Shown one piece after another: positions 15,822 through 23,239 of a stretch of 33,844 nt of DNA. The notes beneath the pieces are model-generated. The model did no database searches, was not told the DNA's origin, and was given only the letters and a program-made list of their open reading frames with translations. The position numbers were made by a program, and so were the translations under genes. This DNA is from an uncultured Lachnospiraceae bacterium (GTDB taxonomy: Bacteria > Bacillota > Clostridia > Lachnospirales > Lachnospiraceae). Numbering within the stretch: the first letter of the stretch is position 1; every line of letters begins with the position of its first letter. Location: positions 1 to 33,844 of the forward strand of contig CAMLYL010000026.1 in the NCBI GenBank assembly GCA_946491665.1. The letters run 5' to 3'.

Positions 15822-16617
15822 AGGTACGCCCACCTCCTGACTGATTTCGGTTTGCCCGCACATTCATTACCACCACAACAATCACAACGATGGCAAAAGT
15901 CACCGTTGACAGCGCCCACAGCGCCGTTTTGATTTCCGTCTGAGCCCCCTTGGTGGCGTTCACCACATAGGTGCTGATCGTATCAAAAGTAGCCGGTTTT
16001 GTATAGGTCGCAATAAAATAGTCATCCAGCGACAGTGTGACCGCCAGTGCAAAACCGGATACGATTCCCGATGCAATCTGCGGGATCACCACTCTGCGGA
16101 GAGCCGTCACCGGCGTTGCCCCCAGATCCAGAGCCGCTTCATAAATACTCGGATCCATCTGCTTCAGCTTCGGCATTACAGACAGATAAACAAAGGGCGC
16201 GCACAGCGTCACATGCCCTGCCACCAGAGGCACAAATGTATCCTTGCTGACTCCGAAAACCACTACCAGCAGAATACAGATAGAAAATCCGGTCACTACA
16301 TCTGCGTTCACCACCGGCACCTGGTTCATGGTGGAAATCATGGAGCCCACTCTTTTTCTGGAATAGAAAGCTCCTATAGCTCCGGCTGTTCCCAGCACAG
16401 TAGCAATTGCAGCTGCTCCCAGAGCCAGAACCACCGTTCCGACAATCATGCCAGTCAACTCCGGCGTTGTAAAAAGCGTTACATAATTATGGAAAGAAAA
16501 TCCCCGGATCGCGCCAATGTGGGTCGCGTCTGTAAAACTGTAAACTACAAGAATCAGAATCGGCGCATATAAAAATGCCAGTACCAGAATCAGAAAAATT
16601 CCCTTTGCCTTTTTCAC
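15811..16617 (-). CDS. potC: Polyamine ABC transporter permease (PotC-like)
   Basis: A membrane subunit of the spermidine/putrescine importer, 268 residues with about six transmembrane segments. It begins at a GTG codon (VKKAKGIFLILVLAFLYAP) that overlaps the potB stop codon in the arrangement GTGA, with GGGAGGTG 7 bases upstream. An ATG further upstream lies inside potB and is unlikely. The permease EAA loop is EAALDLGATPVTALRRVVIP, and SGFALAVTLSLDDYFIATYT is typical of PotC. It continues into potD with an 11-base overlap, so translation is probably coupled along the operon. Confidence 0.93.
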   Translation of the reverse strand: MKKAKGIFLILVLAFLYAPILILVVYSFTDATHIGAIRGFSFHNYVTLFTTPELTGMIVGTVVLALGAAAIATVLGTAGAIGAFYSRKRVGSMISTMNQVPVVNADVVTGFSICILLVVVFGVSKDTFVPLVAGHVTLCAPFVYLSVMPKLKQMDPSIYEAALDLGATPVTALRRVVIPQIASGIVSGFALAVTLSLDDYFIATYTKPATFDTISTYVVNATKGAQTEIKTALWALSTVTFAIVVIVVVVMNVRANRNQSGGGRTYEN

Positions 16618-17411
16618 AGCAGCGCACCTCCCACCTTTCGTGTATCTTCTCCGCCCCTTCCGGTCAGGAAGGTAAACAGACAAATAATTCCCAGAAGAAT
16701 CAGCGCAATCATGGATCCGCCGTTCCAGTTATAAGCAGCAAAATAACTGCCGATCAGACTTCCCATAATATAGGTGCTGTTATAAAGCATATCCAGCACC
16801 ACATAATTGGTCATAGCCGGCAAAAACACCATGGATACACCGCTGATAATTCCCGGCACAGACAACGGCAGCACCACCCGCAGAAACGCGCTTTTCCCAT
16901 CCGCTCCCAGATCCCTGGCAGCCTCTACCAGAGAACCGTCCAGCTTTGAAAGCGTGTTATAAATGGGCAGGATCATAAACGGCAGAAAATCATATGACAT
17001 ACCCACTACCGCATTCAGAAACGGGTAAAACGATAAATTGCCCTCTATTACTGTCAGTATTTCCTTCAGCGCCGTGATCCGCAGGGAAAAGTTAATCCAC
17101 ATGGGCATAATAAAAAGCAGAAGCAGCGCAGATCTGTTTTTTAACCTGCTGTTTGCCAGAATATACGCCGTCGGATAGGCAATCAGCAGACATACTGCCG
17201 TTGTCACCAGCGCAACCGCGAAACTGTAAAACAGCGTTCCCAGAGTGTTGGCATTTGCAAAAAATCCCACCAGGTTTGAAAATGTGGGATTTCCGTTCCC
17301 GTCCGTAAAAGCATAATAAAACAGAACAGCCAGCGGAGCCGCCACAAAAACAAACAAAAACGCGGCATATGGTATCCCCAGAATTTTTCTGGAAAATCGA
17401 AACTTTTTCAA
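16614..17411 (-). CDS. potB: Polyamine ABC transporter permease (PotB-like)
   Basis: The partner permease of PotC: 265 residues with about six membrane helices. It starts at a TTG codon at 17411 behind GGGAGGAGAGAGG; the initial residues are then MKKFRFSRKILGIPYAAFL. Family features include PLAVLFYYAFTDGNGNPTFS and the EAA loop EAARDLGADGKSAFLRVVLP followed by GIISGVSMVFLPAM. It follows potA by 22 bases and overlaps the potC start. The rare start codon is the only oddity and may set stoichiometry. Confidence 0.92.
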   Translation of the reverse strand: MKKFRFSRKILGIPYAAFLFVFVAAPLAVLFYYAFTDGNGNPTFSNLVGFFANANTLGTLFYSFAVALVTTAVCLLIAYPTAYILANSRLKNRSALLLLFIMPMWINFSLRITALKEILTVIEGNLSFYPFLNAVVGMSYDFLPFMILPIYNTLSKLDGSLVEAARDLGADGKSAFLRVVLPLSVPGIISGVSMVFLPAMTNYVVLDMLYNSTYIMGSLIGSYFAAYNWNGGSMIALILLGIICLFTFLTGRGGEDTRKVGGALL

Positions 17412-17433
17412 TCCTCTCTCCTCCCAAAACTTC

Positions 17434-18882
17434 CTATCGTTTTATCTGAAATGTCATCTTCTCCACCGGCATCAGCAGGCCCACATGATCATCCATATTC
17501 CACAGATACTCATCATCCACTACAAAGTCCTGCTCCACATCCTCCGTGTGAATTACATAGCTGTAATGATCACCTTTGTAAATCAGGTTCCTGATATATC
17601 CGTGAACAATTCCTTCTTCTACCTGATCTGTCATGGTGATATCCTCCGGCTGAATGGACACAATCACCTTCGTCCGGCGCACATCCACCGTTTCCCCGGC
17701 GGCATCCACCAGAGTTCCGTCTTCCAGTCGCCTGCTTCCCCGGATAATTTTTGTCACACTGACATCCAGCTCATGGCCGTTATACTCCAGCCTGTAATTG
17801 CGGTTCAGATCCGCCGCAAAAATATTTGTATGATCCTCGGCAATCATAATATGGATATTGTCAGGCTCCACACAGATGCCCACTCTGTCGCCAACTTTCG
17901 CGGAGCGGACTGACTGAGCCACCATCTCATTCTTCCCGGATTCCACCGTAATTTCATAATGCATTCCCTTAAACACCACAGATGTCACAGTTCCGCAAAT
18001 CGTTCCGTTCTCCGGAAGCGTCAGCTCCACATCCTCCGGCCGTACTACGGCAGTGATATGGGTTCCTTCCTCAATATCATCCACGCAGACAAATTCACCG
18101 CCGCAGAACCGCGCCCGCAGATGTCCCGTCATTATTCCGTTAAAGATATTACTTTCTCCGATAAAGTCCGCCACAAAAGCATTCTTCGGCTCGTTGTAAA
18201 TATCCTCCGGCGTACCAAGCTGCTGAATCTTTCCTTCATTCATAACCACAATCTGATCCGACATGGTCAGAGCCTCTTCCTGGTCATGGGTGACATAAAT
18301 AAATGTGATACCCAGCTCATCATGCATGGATTTTAACTCCAGCTGCATCTCTTTTCTCATTTTCAGGTCCAGAGCTCCCAGAGGCTCATCCAGAAGCAGA
18401 ATCTCCGGCTCATTTACCAGTGCACGGGCAATAGCGACTCTCTGCTGCTGCCCTCCTGAAAGAGTGGAAACAGAACGGTTTTCAAATCCTTCCAGATCCA
18501 CCAGATCCAGCACTTTTTTTACCTTCCGGACAATTACCTCCTGGGGCAGCTTTTTCTGCTTCAGTCCGAAAGCAATGTTTTCAAAAATATTCATATGGGG
18601 AAACAGCGCATATCTCTGAAAGACTGTATTCACCGGCCGCTTATTCGGCGGCAGATCCGTAATATTTTTCCCGTTCAGCAGAATCTCTCCCCCGGTGGGA
18701 GTGTCAAATCCCGCAATCATACGCAGGGTCGTTGTTTTTCCGCAGCCGGAAGGCCCCAGAAAGGTCACAAACTCTCCCCGTTTGATCTGCAGATTAAAAT
18801 CAGACACGGCAGTAAAACCATCCTCATAGGTTTTTGTCAGATGCCGCAGTTCAATAATGTTTTCTTCCCGTTCTTTTGACAT
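17434..18882 (-). CDS. potA: Polyamine ABC transporter ATPase with duplicated C-terminal module
   Basis: The energy-coupling ATPase of the polyamine importer. Residues 1-240 are a standard ABC domain: Walker A GPSGCGKT (43-50), signature LSGGQ (141-145), Walker B ILLLDE (161-166) and switch histidine H199. The protein is 482 residues long, well over the usual 350-370. After a normal TOBE region (about 275-350) there is a further 120-residue extension. Its last part repeats the TOBE pattern: RPEDVEL and TSVVFKGMHYEITV in the first copy match QPEDITM and RNLIYKGDHYSYVI in the second. The extra copy may be a ligand- or PotD-sensing domain (inference). The ribosome site is GGGAGAATAGTT. It lies 43 bases after the regulator gene. 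Confidence 0.93.
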   Translation of the reverse strand: MSKEREENIIELRHLTKTYEDGFTAVSDFNLQIKRGEFVTFLGPSGCGKTTTLRMIAGFDTPTGGEILLNGKNITDLPPNKRPVNTVFQRYALFPHMNIFENIAFGLKQKKLPQEVIVRKVKKVLDLVDLEGFENRSVSTLSGGQQQRVAIARALVNEPEILLLDEPLGALDLKMRKEMQLELKSMHDELGITFIYVTHDQEEALTMSDQIVVMNEGKIQQLGTPEDIYNEPKNAFVADFIGESNIFNGIMTGHLRARFCGGEFVCVDDIEEGTHITAVVRPEDVELTLPENGTICGTVTSVVFKGMHYEITVESGKNEMVAQSVRSAKVGDRVGICVEPDNIHIMIAEDHTNIFAADLNRNYRLEYNGHELDVSVTKIIRGSRRLEDGTLVDAAGETVDVRRTKVIVSIQPEDITMTDQVEEGIVHGYIRNLIYKGDHYSYVIHTEDVEQDFVVDDEYLWNMDDHVGLLMPVEKMTFQIKR

Positions 18883-18925
18883 AACTATTCTCCCTCATCC
18901 TCCTGTTATATTATTTCCCGCCATT

Positions 18926-19483
18926 TCAGAATGTAGGCGGCGTACTCACCCAGATCAGCTTTGCCGGACGGCTGCTGCTGTTTTCAATTCTGTGGGGACG
19001 GTTGGCCGTATAGTAAAAACTTTCTCCGCTCTTCACCACATAGACCTTTTCTCCCAGATACAGACGGATCCGTCCTGAGATTACATAACCAAACTCTTCT
19101 CCCTCATGGGGCCGGTCCTCCTCCAGCTGCTGATGGGGCTGCAGAACTACCAGAAGAGGCTCCATCTGGTTCTTCTGGGCAGTAGGAACGATCCACTGAA
19201 TACTGTTCCCTCCCTCATCAATCTTTTCAAAAAATCCTTCCTCAGAAAAAACCACCTGCTCTTCTTCGGCCTCCCGGAAAAATTCGGCGGCAGTGGTTCC
19301 CAGACACTCAATCAGATCCAGAAGCGTCACCACCGACGGCGCCACCTGCCCCCGCTCCAGCTGGGATATATATCCTTTTGTCAGTTCCGTCCGGTCTGCC
19401 AGCTCCTGCTGCGTCAGTCCGTTTCGGTCCCGCAGTTCTCTGATTTTCTTTCCAATACTCTGATAAATATAATCCGCTTCCAT
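18926..19483 (-). CDS. Cupin-type XRE transcriptional regulator of the pot operon
   Basis: A 185-residue regulator with an N-terminal XRE helix-turn-helix (about 9-65: IRELRDRNGLTQQELADRTE then LTKGYISQLERG). A linker follows, then a C-terminal cupin beta-barrel (about 105-182: HEGEEFGYVISGRIRLYLGE and YYTANRPHRIEN). This architecture is shared with PuuR and other small-molecule-responsive regulators. As the first gene of the polyamine uptake operon it probably senses polyamines and controls its own operon (inference from position). The ATG at 19483 lacks a well-placed ribosome site; the nearest GGAGGAG is over 20 bases upstream and may belong to an overlapping leader ORF. Confidence 0.9.
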   Translation of the reverse strand: MEADYIYQSIGKKIRELRDRNGLTQQELADRTELTKGYISQLERGQVAPSVVTLLDLIECLGTTAAEFFREAEEEQVVFSEEGFFEKIDEGGNSIQWIVPTAQKNQMEPLLVVLQPHQQLEEDRPHEGEEFGYVISGRIRLYLGEKVYVVKSGESFYYTANRPHRIENSSSRPAKLIWVSTPPTF

Positions 19484-19605
19484 AATTTCCGCACCGTTTC
19501 TTTTACTCCTCCGGCCTGCATTTTCACTCCTGAAATTCCTACTATATCAGTCGCTTTTATGATAAACAAAAAATCAATTATTACTAAACTTTCAGCGCAG
19601 ATATG

Positions 19606-19633
19606 ATTATACATATCGCCGCGGAAATGTCAA
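19606..19633 (-). promoter_or_regulatory. Consensus sigma-A promoter of the pot operon
   Basis: On the minus strand TTGACA (19628-19633) and TATAAT (19606-19611) are separated by 16 bases. Both hexamers are perfect. The start of the regulator gene lies about 120 bases downstream, leaving a leader that contains a small ORF. Confidence 0.75.
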
Positions 19634-19692
19634 TAATGTATTGTGATTTTTTTCACAGGAAATGCACTTTTTTCTATACAGATTTTTCCCAC

Positions 19693-19737
19693 AAAAAATG
19701 CCGTCCGCCACGGCACATGCCCCAAAGCAGACGACAT
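19693..19737 (-). terminator. Rho-independent terminator after larE
   Basis: On the minus strand an 11-bp stem (ATGTCGTCTGC with GCGGACGGCAT, including G-T wobbles) encloses an 18-base loop and is followed by six T. It lies just past the larE stop and upstream of the pot promoter. Confidence 0.8.
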
Positions 19738-19751
19738 TAAAATCTCTCAAT

Positions 19752-20618
19752 TTAATTCGATTTTGATTTATTTTGCTGAAGTACCTCATTCATACTTCCC
19801 GACCGATACCCCATCAGGTCCAGAGTCACATAGGAAAAGCCCAGTTCTTTCAGATAACCGGTTACTTCTTTCCGGGTCTGCGGCTCCATAAGACGCTCCA
19901 GTTCTTCGTTCAGAAGCTCAATCCGCGCCAGATTTCCGTGAATCCGCACCCGAAACTGATGAAATCCCAGATCCATCAGCTTCTGCTCTGCCCGATCCAC
20001 CATATCAAGCTTTTCTTTTGTAATACGCTCCCCGTATACAAACCGCGAGGCCAGGCAGGCAAAAGAGGGCTTTTTCCAGGTGGAGAGCCCATGCTCCTTT
20101 GACAAAATGCGGATCTCCTCCTTTGTCAGACCGGCATCCTGGAGAATGCTGACAATTCCCATTTCCCGCAGAGCCCGGATACCCGGCCGGTAATCCGACA
20201 AATCATCCATATTAGAACCGTCCAGCACCCAGTCAATTCCTTCCGCCTCTGCCATTTGACGCATTCTTGAAAACAGAACCTTTTTACACAGATAGCAGCG
20301 GTCCGGAGGATTGTCGCAGAAGCCTTCCACTTCATCCGGCTGAATCCGGCAGATCAGCTGACGAATTCCATGTGCTCTGCAGAACTCCTCCGCCTCCGCA
20401 TTTTCCCGCACAGGAACCCAGTCACACTGTACAGTCAGCGCCAGAACATCATCTCCCAGCGCCTCGTGAGCCGCGTATAAGAGAAAGGTGGAATCCACTC
20501 CGCCGGAGAAGGCAACAGCTGCCTTTTTCATATCTTTCAGTTTTTGCTGCAAAATCTGCCATTTCCGTTCTGAAGTCCTCTCCCTCAGGCTTTTATCCGA
20601 AAAAATTCCCTCACTCAT
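19752..20618 (-). CDS. larE: LarE-type ATP-dependent sulfur transferase
   Basis: A PP-loop enzyme that in the Lar pathway adds sulfur to the pyridinium-dicarboxylate precursor of the nickel-pincer nucleotide. The 288-residue protein has the PP-loop SGGVDST at 38-44 and family motifs DNPPDRCYLCKK, WVLDGSNMDDLSDYRPG and WKKPSFACLASRFVYGE. The cysteine C188 in FACLASR corresponds to the sulfur-donor position of Lactobacillus plantarum LarE. C108 and C111 (CYLC) are also present, so this may be the three-cysteine iron-sulfur type rather than the self-sacrificing type. The start has AAAGGAG upstream. It follows the aldolase-type gene by 18 bases. No larA, larB or larC is visible in the window. Confidence 0.88.
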   Translation of the reverse strand: MSEGIFSDKSLRERTSERKWQILQQKLKDMKKAAVAFSGGVDSTFLLYAAHEALGDDVLALTVQCDWVPVRENAEAEEFCRAHGIRQLICRIQPDEVEGFCDNPPDRCYLCKKVLFSRMRQMAEAEGIDWVLDGSNMDDLSDYRPGIRALREMGIVSILQDAGLTKEEIRILSKEHGLSTWKKPSFACLASRFVYGERITKEKLDMVDRAEQKLMDLGFHQFRVRIHGNLARIELLNEELERLMEPQTRKEVTGYLKELGFSYVTLDLMGYRSGSMNEVLQQNKSKSN

Positions 20619-20636
20619 GCACTGGCCGCTCCTTTA

Positions 20637-21620
20637 TTATTCTCCTTCCAGCATCTCCTGATAAAACTTTGTATAATCATGCCGCTGTTCCTTCTGGAAG
20701 GCAATCGCTGATTTTGGATGCGCATTAAGAATTCCCGTCAGCATATAGGACACATCGAATCCCCACTCATACTTTTGTTTCATATCATCCATGTAATTCT
20801 CTATAAATTTCAGCATGGGCATTATATCATACTTTGGATTTTTCAGAAAGCCCAGAAGAGACTCCAGGAAGCAATTGCCTGCCCCCCGTCCCATGCCGCA
20901 TACGGTTCCGTCCAGCAGGCTGGCTCCATAGCGCAGAGACTCAATTGTATTGGCAAAAGCAAGCTGCTGATTATTGTGTCCGTGATATCCGATCGTAATT
21001 CCGTACTTTTCTCCCACTTCCATGTAAAGTTCTGTCAGCGCCTTTACCTGTTCCGGATAGAAAGCCCCGTAGCTGTCCACCAGATAAATATAATCCACAC
21101 CGGAATGAGCCAGCATTTCCAGTCCGGCTTCCAGCTCCATCTCATTAATTTTGGATACTGCCATAATATTGACGCAGACCTCGTATCCCTTCTGCTTGGC
21201 GTCCACAATCATCTCTATGGCAGTGGGGATCTGATGAATATAAGTAGCCACCCGCACCAGGTCGATCACACTCTCACTTCTCGGCAGAATATCTGTTTTA
21301 TAATCGCAGCGTCCCACATCTGCCATAACCGAAATTTTCAGGGGACTGTCGTTCTCTCCCACGATATTCCGAATCGCCTCCTCGTCACAGAACTTCCACT
21401 TTCCGAATTCCTCTGTGGAAAAAATCCGCTTCGACGCTTTATATCCAAACTCCATATAGTCTACGCCGCTCGCAATATTCACCTGATATAAAGCTTTCAC
21501 AAAATCATCGGAAAAATCAAAATTATTTACCAGGCCTCCATCCCGCAGAGTACAGTCCAGAACGCGGATGTCCGGACAGTAGGACATAAGAACCCTTCCA
21601 TTGCTGTTTTTCAGTGCCAT
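20637..21620 (-). CDS. DRE-TIM aldolase-type enzyme (HMGL-like)
   Basis: A 327-residue member of the HMG-CoA lyase-like/4-hydroxy-2-oxovalerate aldolase superfamily. The metal and catalytic motif DCTLRDGG is at about 22-29. The HxH metal ligands are in ITIGYHGHNNQQLAFAN (about 210-225), and CGMGRGAGNC provides the typical glycine-rich loop. The exact reaction is not deducible: the family includes aldolases that release pyruvate and acyl-CoA synthases. No dehydrogenase partner of the meta-cleavage type is adjacent. The start follows AAAGGGGATG. It is transcribed from a consensus promoter and continues into larE. Confidence 0.85.
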   Translation of the reverse strand: MALKNSNGRVLMSYCPDIRVLDCTLRDGGLVNNFDFSDDFVKALYQVNIASGVDYMEFGYKASKRIFSTEEFGKWKFCDEEAIRNIVGENDSPLKISVMADVGRCDYKTDILPRSESVIDLVRVATYIHQIPTAIEMIVDAKQKGYEVCVNIMAVSKINEMELEAGLEMLAHSGVDYIYLVDSYGAFYPEQVKALTELYMEVGEKYGITIGYHGHNNQQLAFANTIESLRYGASLLDGTVCGMGRGAGNCFLESLLGFLKNPKYDIMPMLKFIENYMDDMKQKYEWGFDVSYMLTGILNAHPKSAIAFQKEQRHDYTKFYQEMLEGE

Positions 21621-21642
21621 AATTTCATCCCCTTTTCTCAGT

Positions 21643-21658
21643 TTAAAGTGTTAAAGTG
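21643..21658. repeat. Tandem TTAAAGTG repeat next to a promoter
   Basis: Two exact back-to-back copies of TTAAAGTG lie immediately beside the -10 hexamer of the minus-strand promoter, in the early transcribed region. The location fits an operator, but no regulator is identified. Confidence 0.45.
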
Positions 21659-21659
21659 A

Positions 21660-21688
21660 ATTATAACAGGACTTTCCCCACATGTCAA
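21660..21688 (-). promoter_or_regulatory. Consensus sigma-A promoter of the aldolase-larE unit
   Basis: On the minus strand TTGACA (21683-21688) and TATAAT (21660-21665) are separated by exactly 17 bases. It points toward the aldolase-type gene starting at 21620. Confidence 0.78.
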
Positions 21689-21741
21689 TCATGGAATTCC
21701 ATCCGTCCCACCTGATATATAAAATTATTCCCCGATATGCA

Positions 21742-21771
21742 TTGACAGCCGGTTTTCCGGAACACTACAAT
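21742..21771 (+). promoter_or_regulatory. Sigma-A promoter of the FAD-dependent oxidoreductase gene
   Basis: TTGACA (21742-21747) and TACAAT (21766-21771) with an 18-base spacer that contains the palindrome CCGGTTTTCCGG. The start codon lies 20 bases downstream, preceded by a GGAGG site. Confidence 0.65.
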
Positions 21772-21791
21772 AGAAACGGAGGTAAATTACT

Positions 21792-23174
21792 ATGAACTAT
21801 GATGTAATTATTATAGGAGCCGGCCCCGGCGGCATTTTCTCTGCCTGGGAACTGACCGCCCGCCGGCCGGACTTGAAAATTGCCGTCTTCGAAGCCGGTT
21901 ATCCCCTGGAAAAACGCCGCTGTCCCATCAACGAAAGGAAGGTGCCTCACTGCATCAAGTGTTCCACCTGCGCTATCATGAGCGGATTCGGAGGCGCGGG
22001 CGCTTTTTCCGACGGAAAGTATAATATTACCAATGACTTCGGCGGCACTCTGTACGAACATATCGGCAGAGAACAGGCGCTGGAACTGATGCACTATGTA
22101 GATCAGATCAACACTGCCAACGGCGGGGAGAACACCAAGCTGTATTCTACATCCGGAACACAGCTGAAAAAAATCTGCATGCAGAACAAACTGAAACTGC
22201 TGGACGCCTCCGTGCGGCATCTGGGCACAGACAAGAACTATATCGTTTTGGGAAAACTGTATCAAAAACTGAGTCAGACGGTCGATTTCTTCTTTCAGAC
22301 GCCTGTTACAGAGGTGGAATGCATAAAAGACGGTTACCGCATCCACTACGGAGAAACTTTTGCAGACTGCCGGAAATGTATCATCTCTGTGGGCAGAATC
22401 GGAAGCAAATGGATGGAAAACATATGCCGGGATCTTGCCATTCCCACAAAATCCAATCGGGTGGATATCGGCGTACGGGTAGAACTGCCCGCCGTCATTT
22501 TTTCTCACCTTACTGACGAACTCTATGAGAGCAAGATTGTTTACCGGACAGAAAAATTTGAAGATAACGTACGGACTTTCTGTATGAATCCCCATGGCAT
22601 TGTCGTAAATGAAAATACCAACGGCATCGTCACCGTCAACGGCCACAGCTATGAGGATCCGGAACATCAGACAGAAAATACCAACTTTGCCCTGCTGGTA
22701 GCAAAACACTTCTCCGAGCCATTCCGGGACAGCAACGGCTACGGCGAAAGTATTGCCCGGCTGTCCAATATGCTGGGCGGCGGGGTCATCGTTCAGCGAT
22801 TCGGAGATCTCATGAGAGGACGCCGAAGCACCGAAAAGAGGATTGCAGAAGGACTGGTAACTCCCACGCTTTCGGCGACTCCCGGCGATCTGAGTCTGGT
22901 TCTTCCGAAGCGCATTCTTGACGGTATTATAGAAATGATCTGCGCCCTGGATAAAATCGCACCGGGCACCGCCAATGATGACACGCTTCTTTACGGCGTG
23001 GAAGTCAAATTCTACAATATGGAAGTGGAAATTGACGAAAATCTGGAAAGCCGTCACAAGGGTCTCTATATCATCGGCGACGGAAGCGGCGTTACTCATT
23101 CTCTTTCCCACGCCTCTGCCAGCGGCGTCCATGTGGCCCGCCATATCGCAGAGCATATGCCGGGCGGAATGTAG
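21792..23174 (+). CDS. FAD-dependent dehydrogenase, COG2509-like
   Basis: A flavoprotein of 460 residues with the dinucleotide-binding motif IIIGAGPGGIFSAWEL at about 6-21. A cysteine-rich segment follows at C44, C54, C57 and C60 (RCPINER then CIKCSTC), leading into SGFGGAGAFSDGK. This combination is typical of the uncharacterised FAD-dependent dehydrogenases of COG2509. The C-terminal LYIIGDGSGVTHSLSHASASG is the second flavin-binding strand. The substrate is unknown; the cysteines might hold a metal or Fe-S centre or form disulfides (inference). It stands alone, divergent from the aldolase-larE unit, with its own promoter. Confidence 0.88.
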   Translation: MNYDVIIIGAGPGGIFSAWELTARRPDLKIAVFEAGYPLEKRRCPINERKVPHCIKCSTCAIMSGFGGAGAFSDGKYNITNDFGGTLYEHIGREQALELMHYVDQINTANGGENTKLYSTSGTQLKKICMQNKLKLLDASVRHLGTDKNYIVLGKLYQKLSQTVDFFFQTPVTEVECIKDGYRIHYGETFADCRKCIISVGRIGSKWMENICRDLAIPTKSNRVDIGVRVELPAVIFSHLTDELYESKIVYRTEKFEDNVRTFCMNPHGIVVNENTNGIVTVNGHSYEDPEHQTENTNFALLVAKHFSEPFRDSNGYGESIARLSNMLGGGVIVQRFGDLMRGRRSTEKRIAEGLVTPTLSATPGDLSLVLPKRILDGIIEMICALDKIAPGTANDDTLLYGVEVKFYNMEVEIDENLESRHKGLYIIGDGSGVTHSLSHASASGVHVARHIAEHMPGGM

Positions 23175-23210
23175 TTCCCGGCGGTGCAGACAGTATCATA
23201 AAAGACAGCC

Positions 23211-23239
23211 GGCCCGCTGTTTTTCTACATCAGCGGGCC
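23211..23239 (-). terminator. Hairpin terminator at the cls 3' end
   Basis: GGCCCGCTG and CAGCGGGCC form a perfect 9-bp GC-rich stem with an 11-base loop that contains the cls stop codon. On the minus strand a T-rich stretch follows after a few bases. It lies between convergent genes and may serve both. Confidence 0.65.

Noticed and set aside
19414..19614. 66-codon version of the leader ORF starting inside the pot promoter -10
   Set aside because: Its first ATG overlaps the TATAAT itself and cannot be on the transcript; only the shorter 35-codon version is considered.
21765..23156. 463-codon minus-strand ORF opposite the FAD-dependent oxidoreductase gene
   Set aside because: It mirrors a certain coding gene; no motif, no ribosome site and no promoter in that direction.
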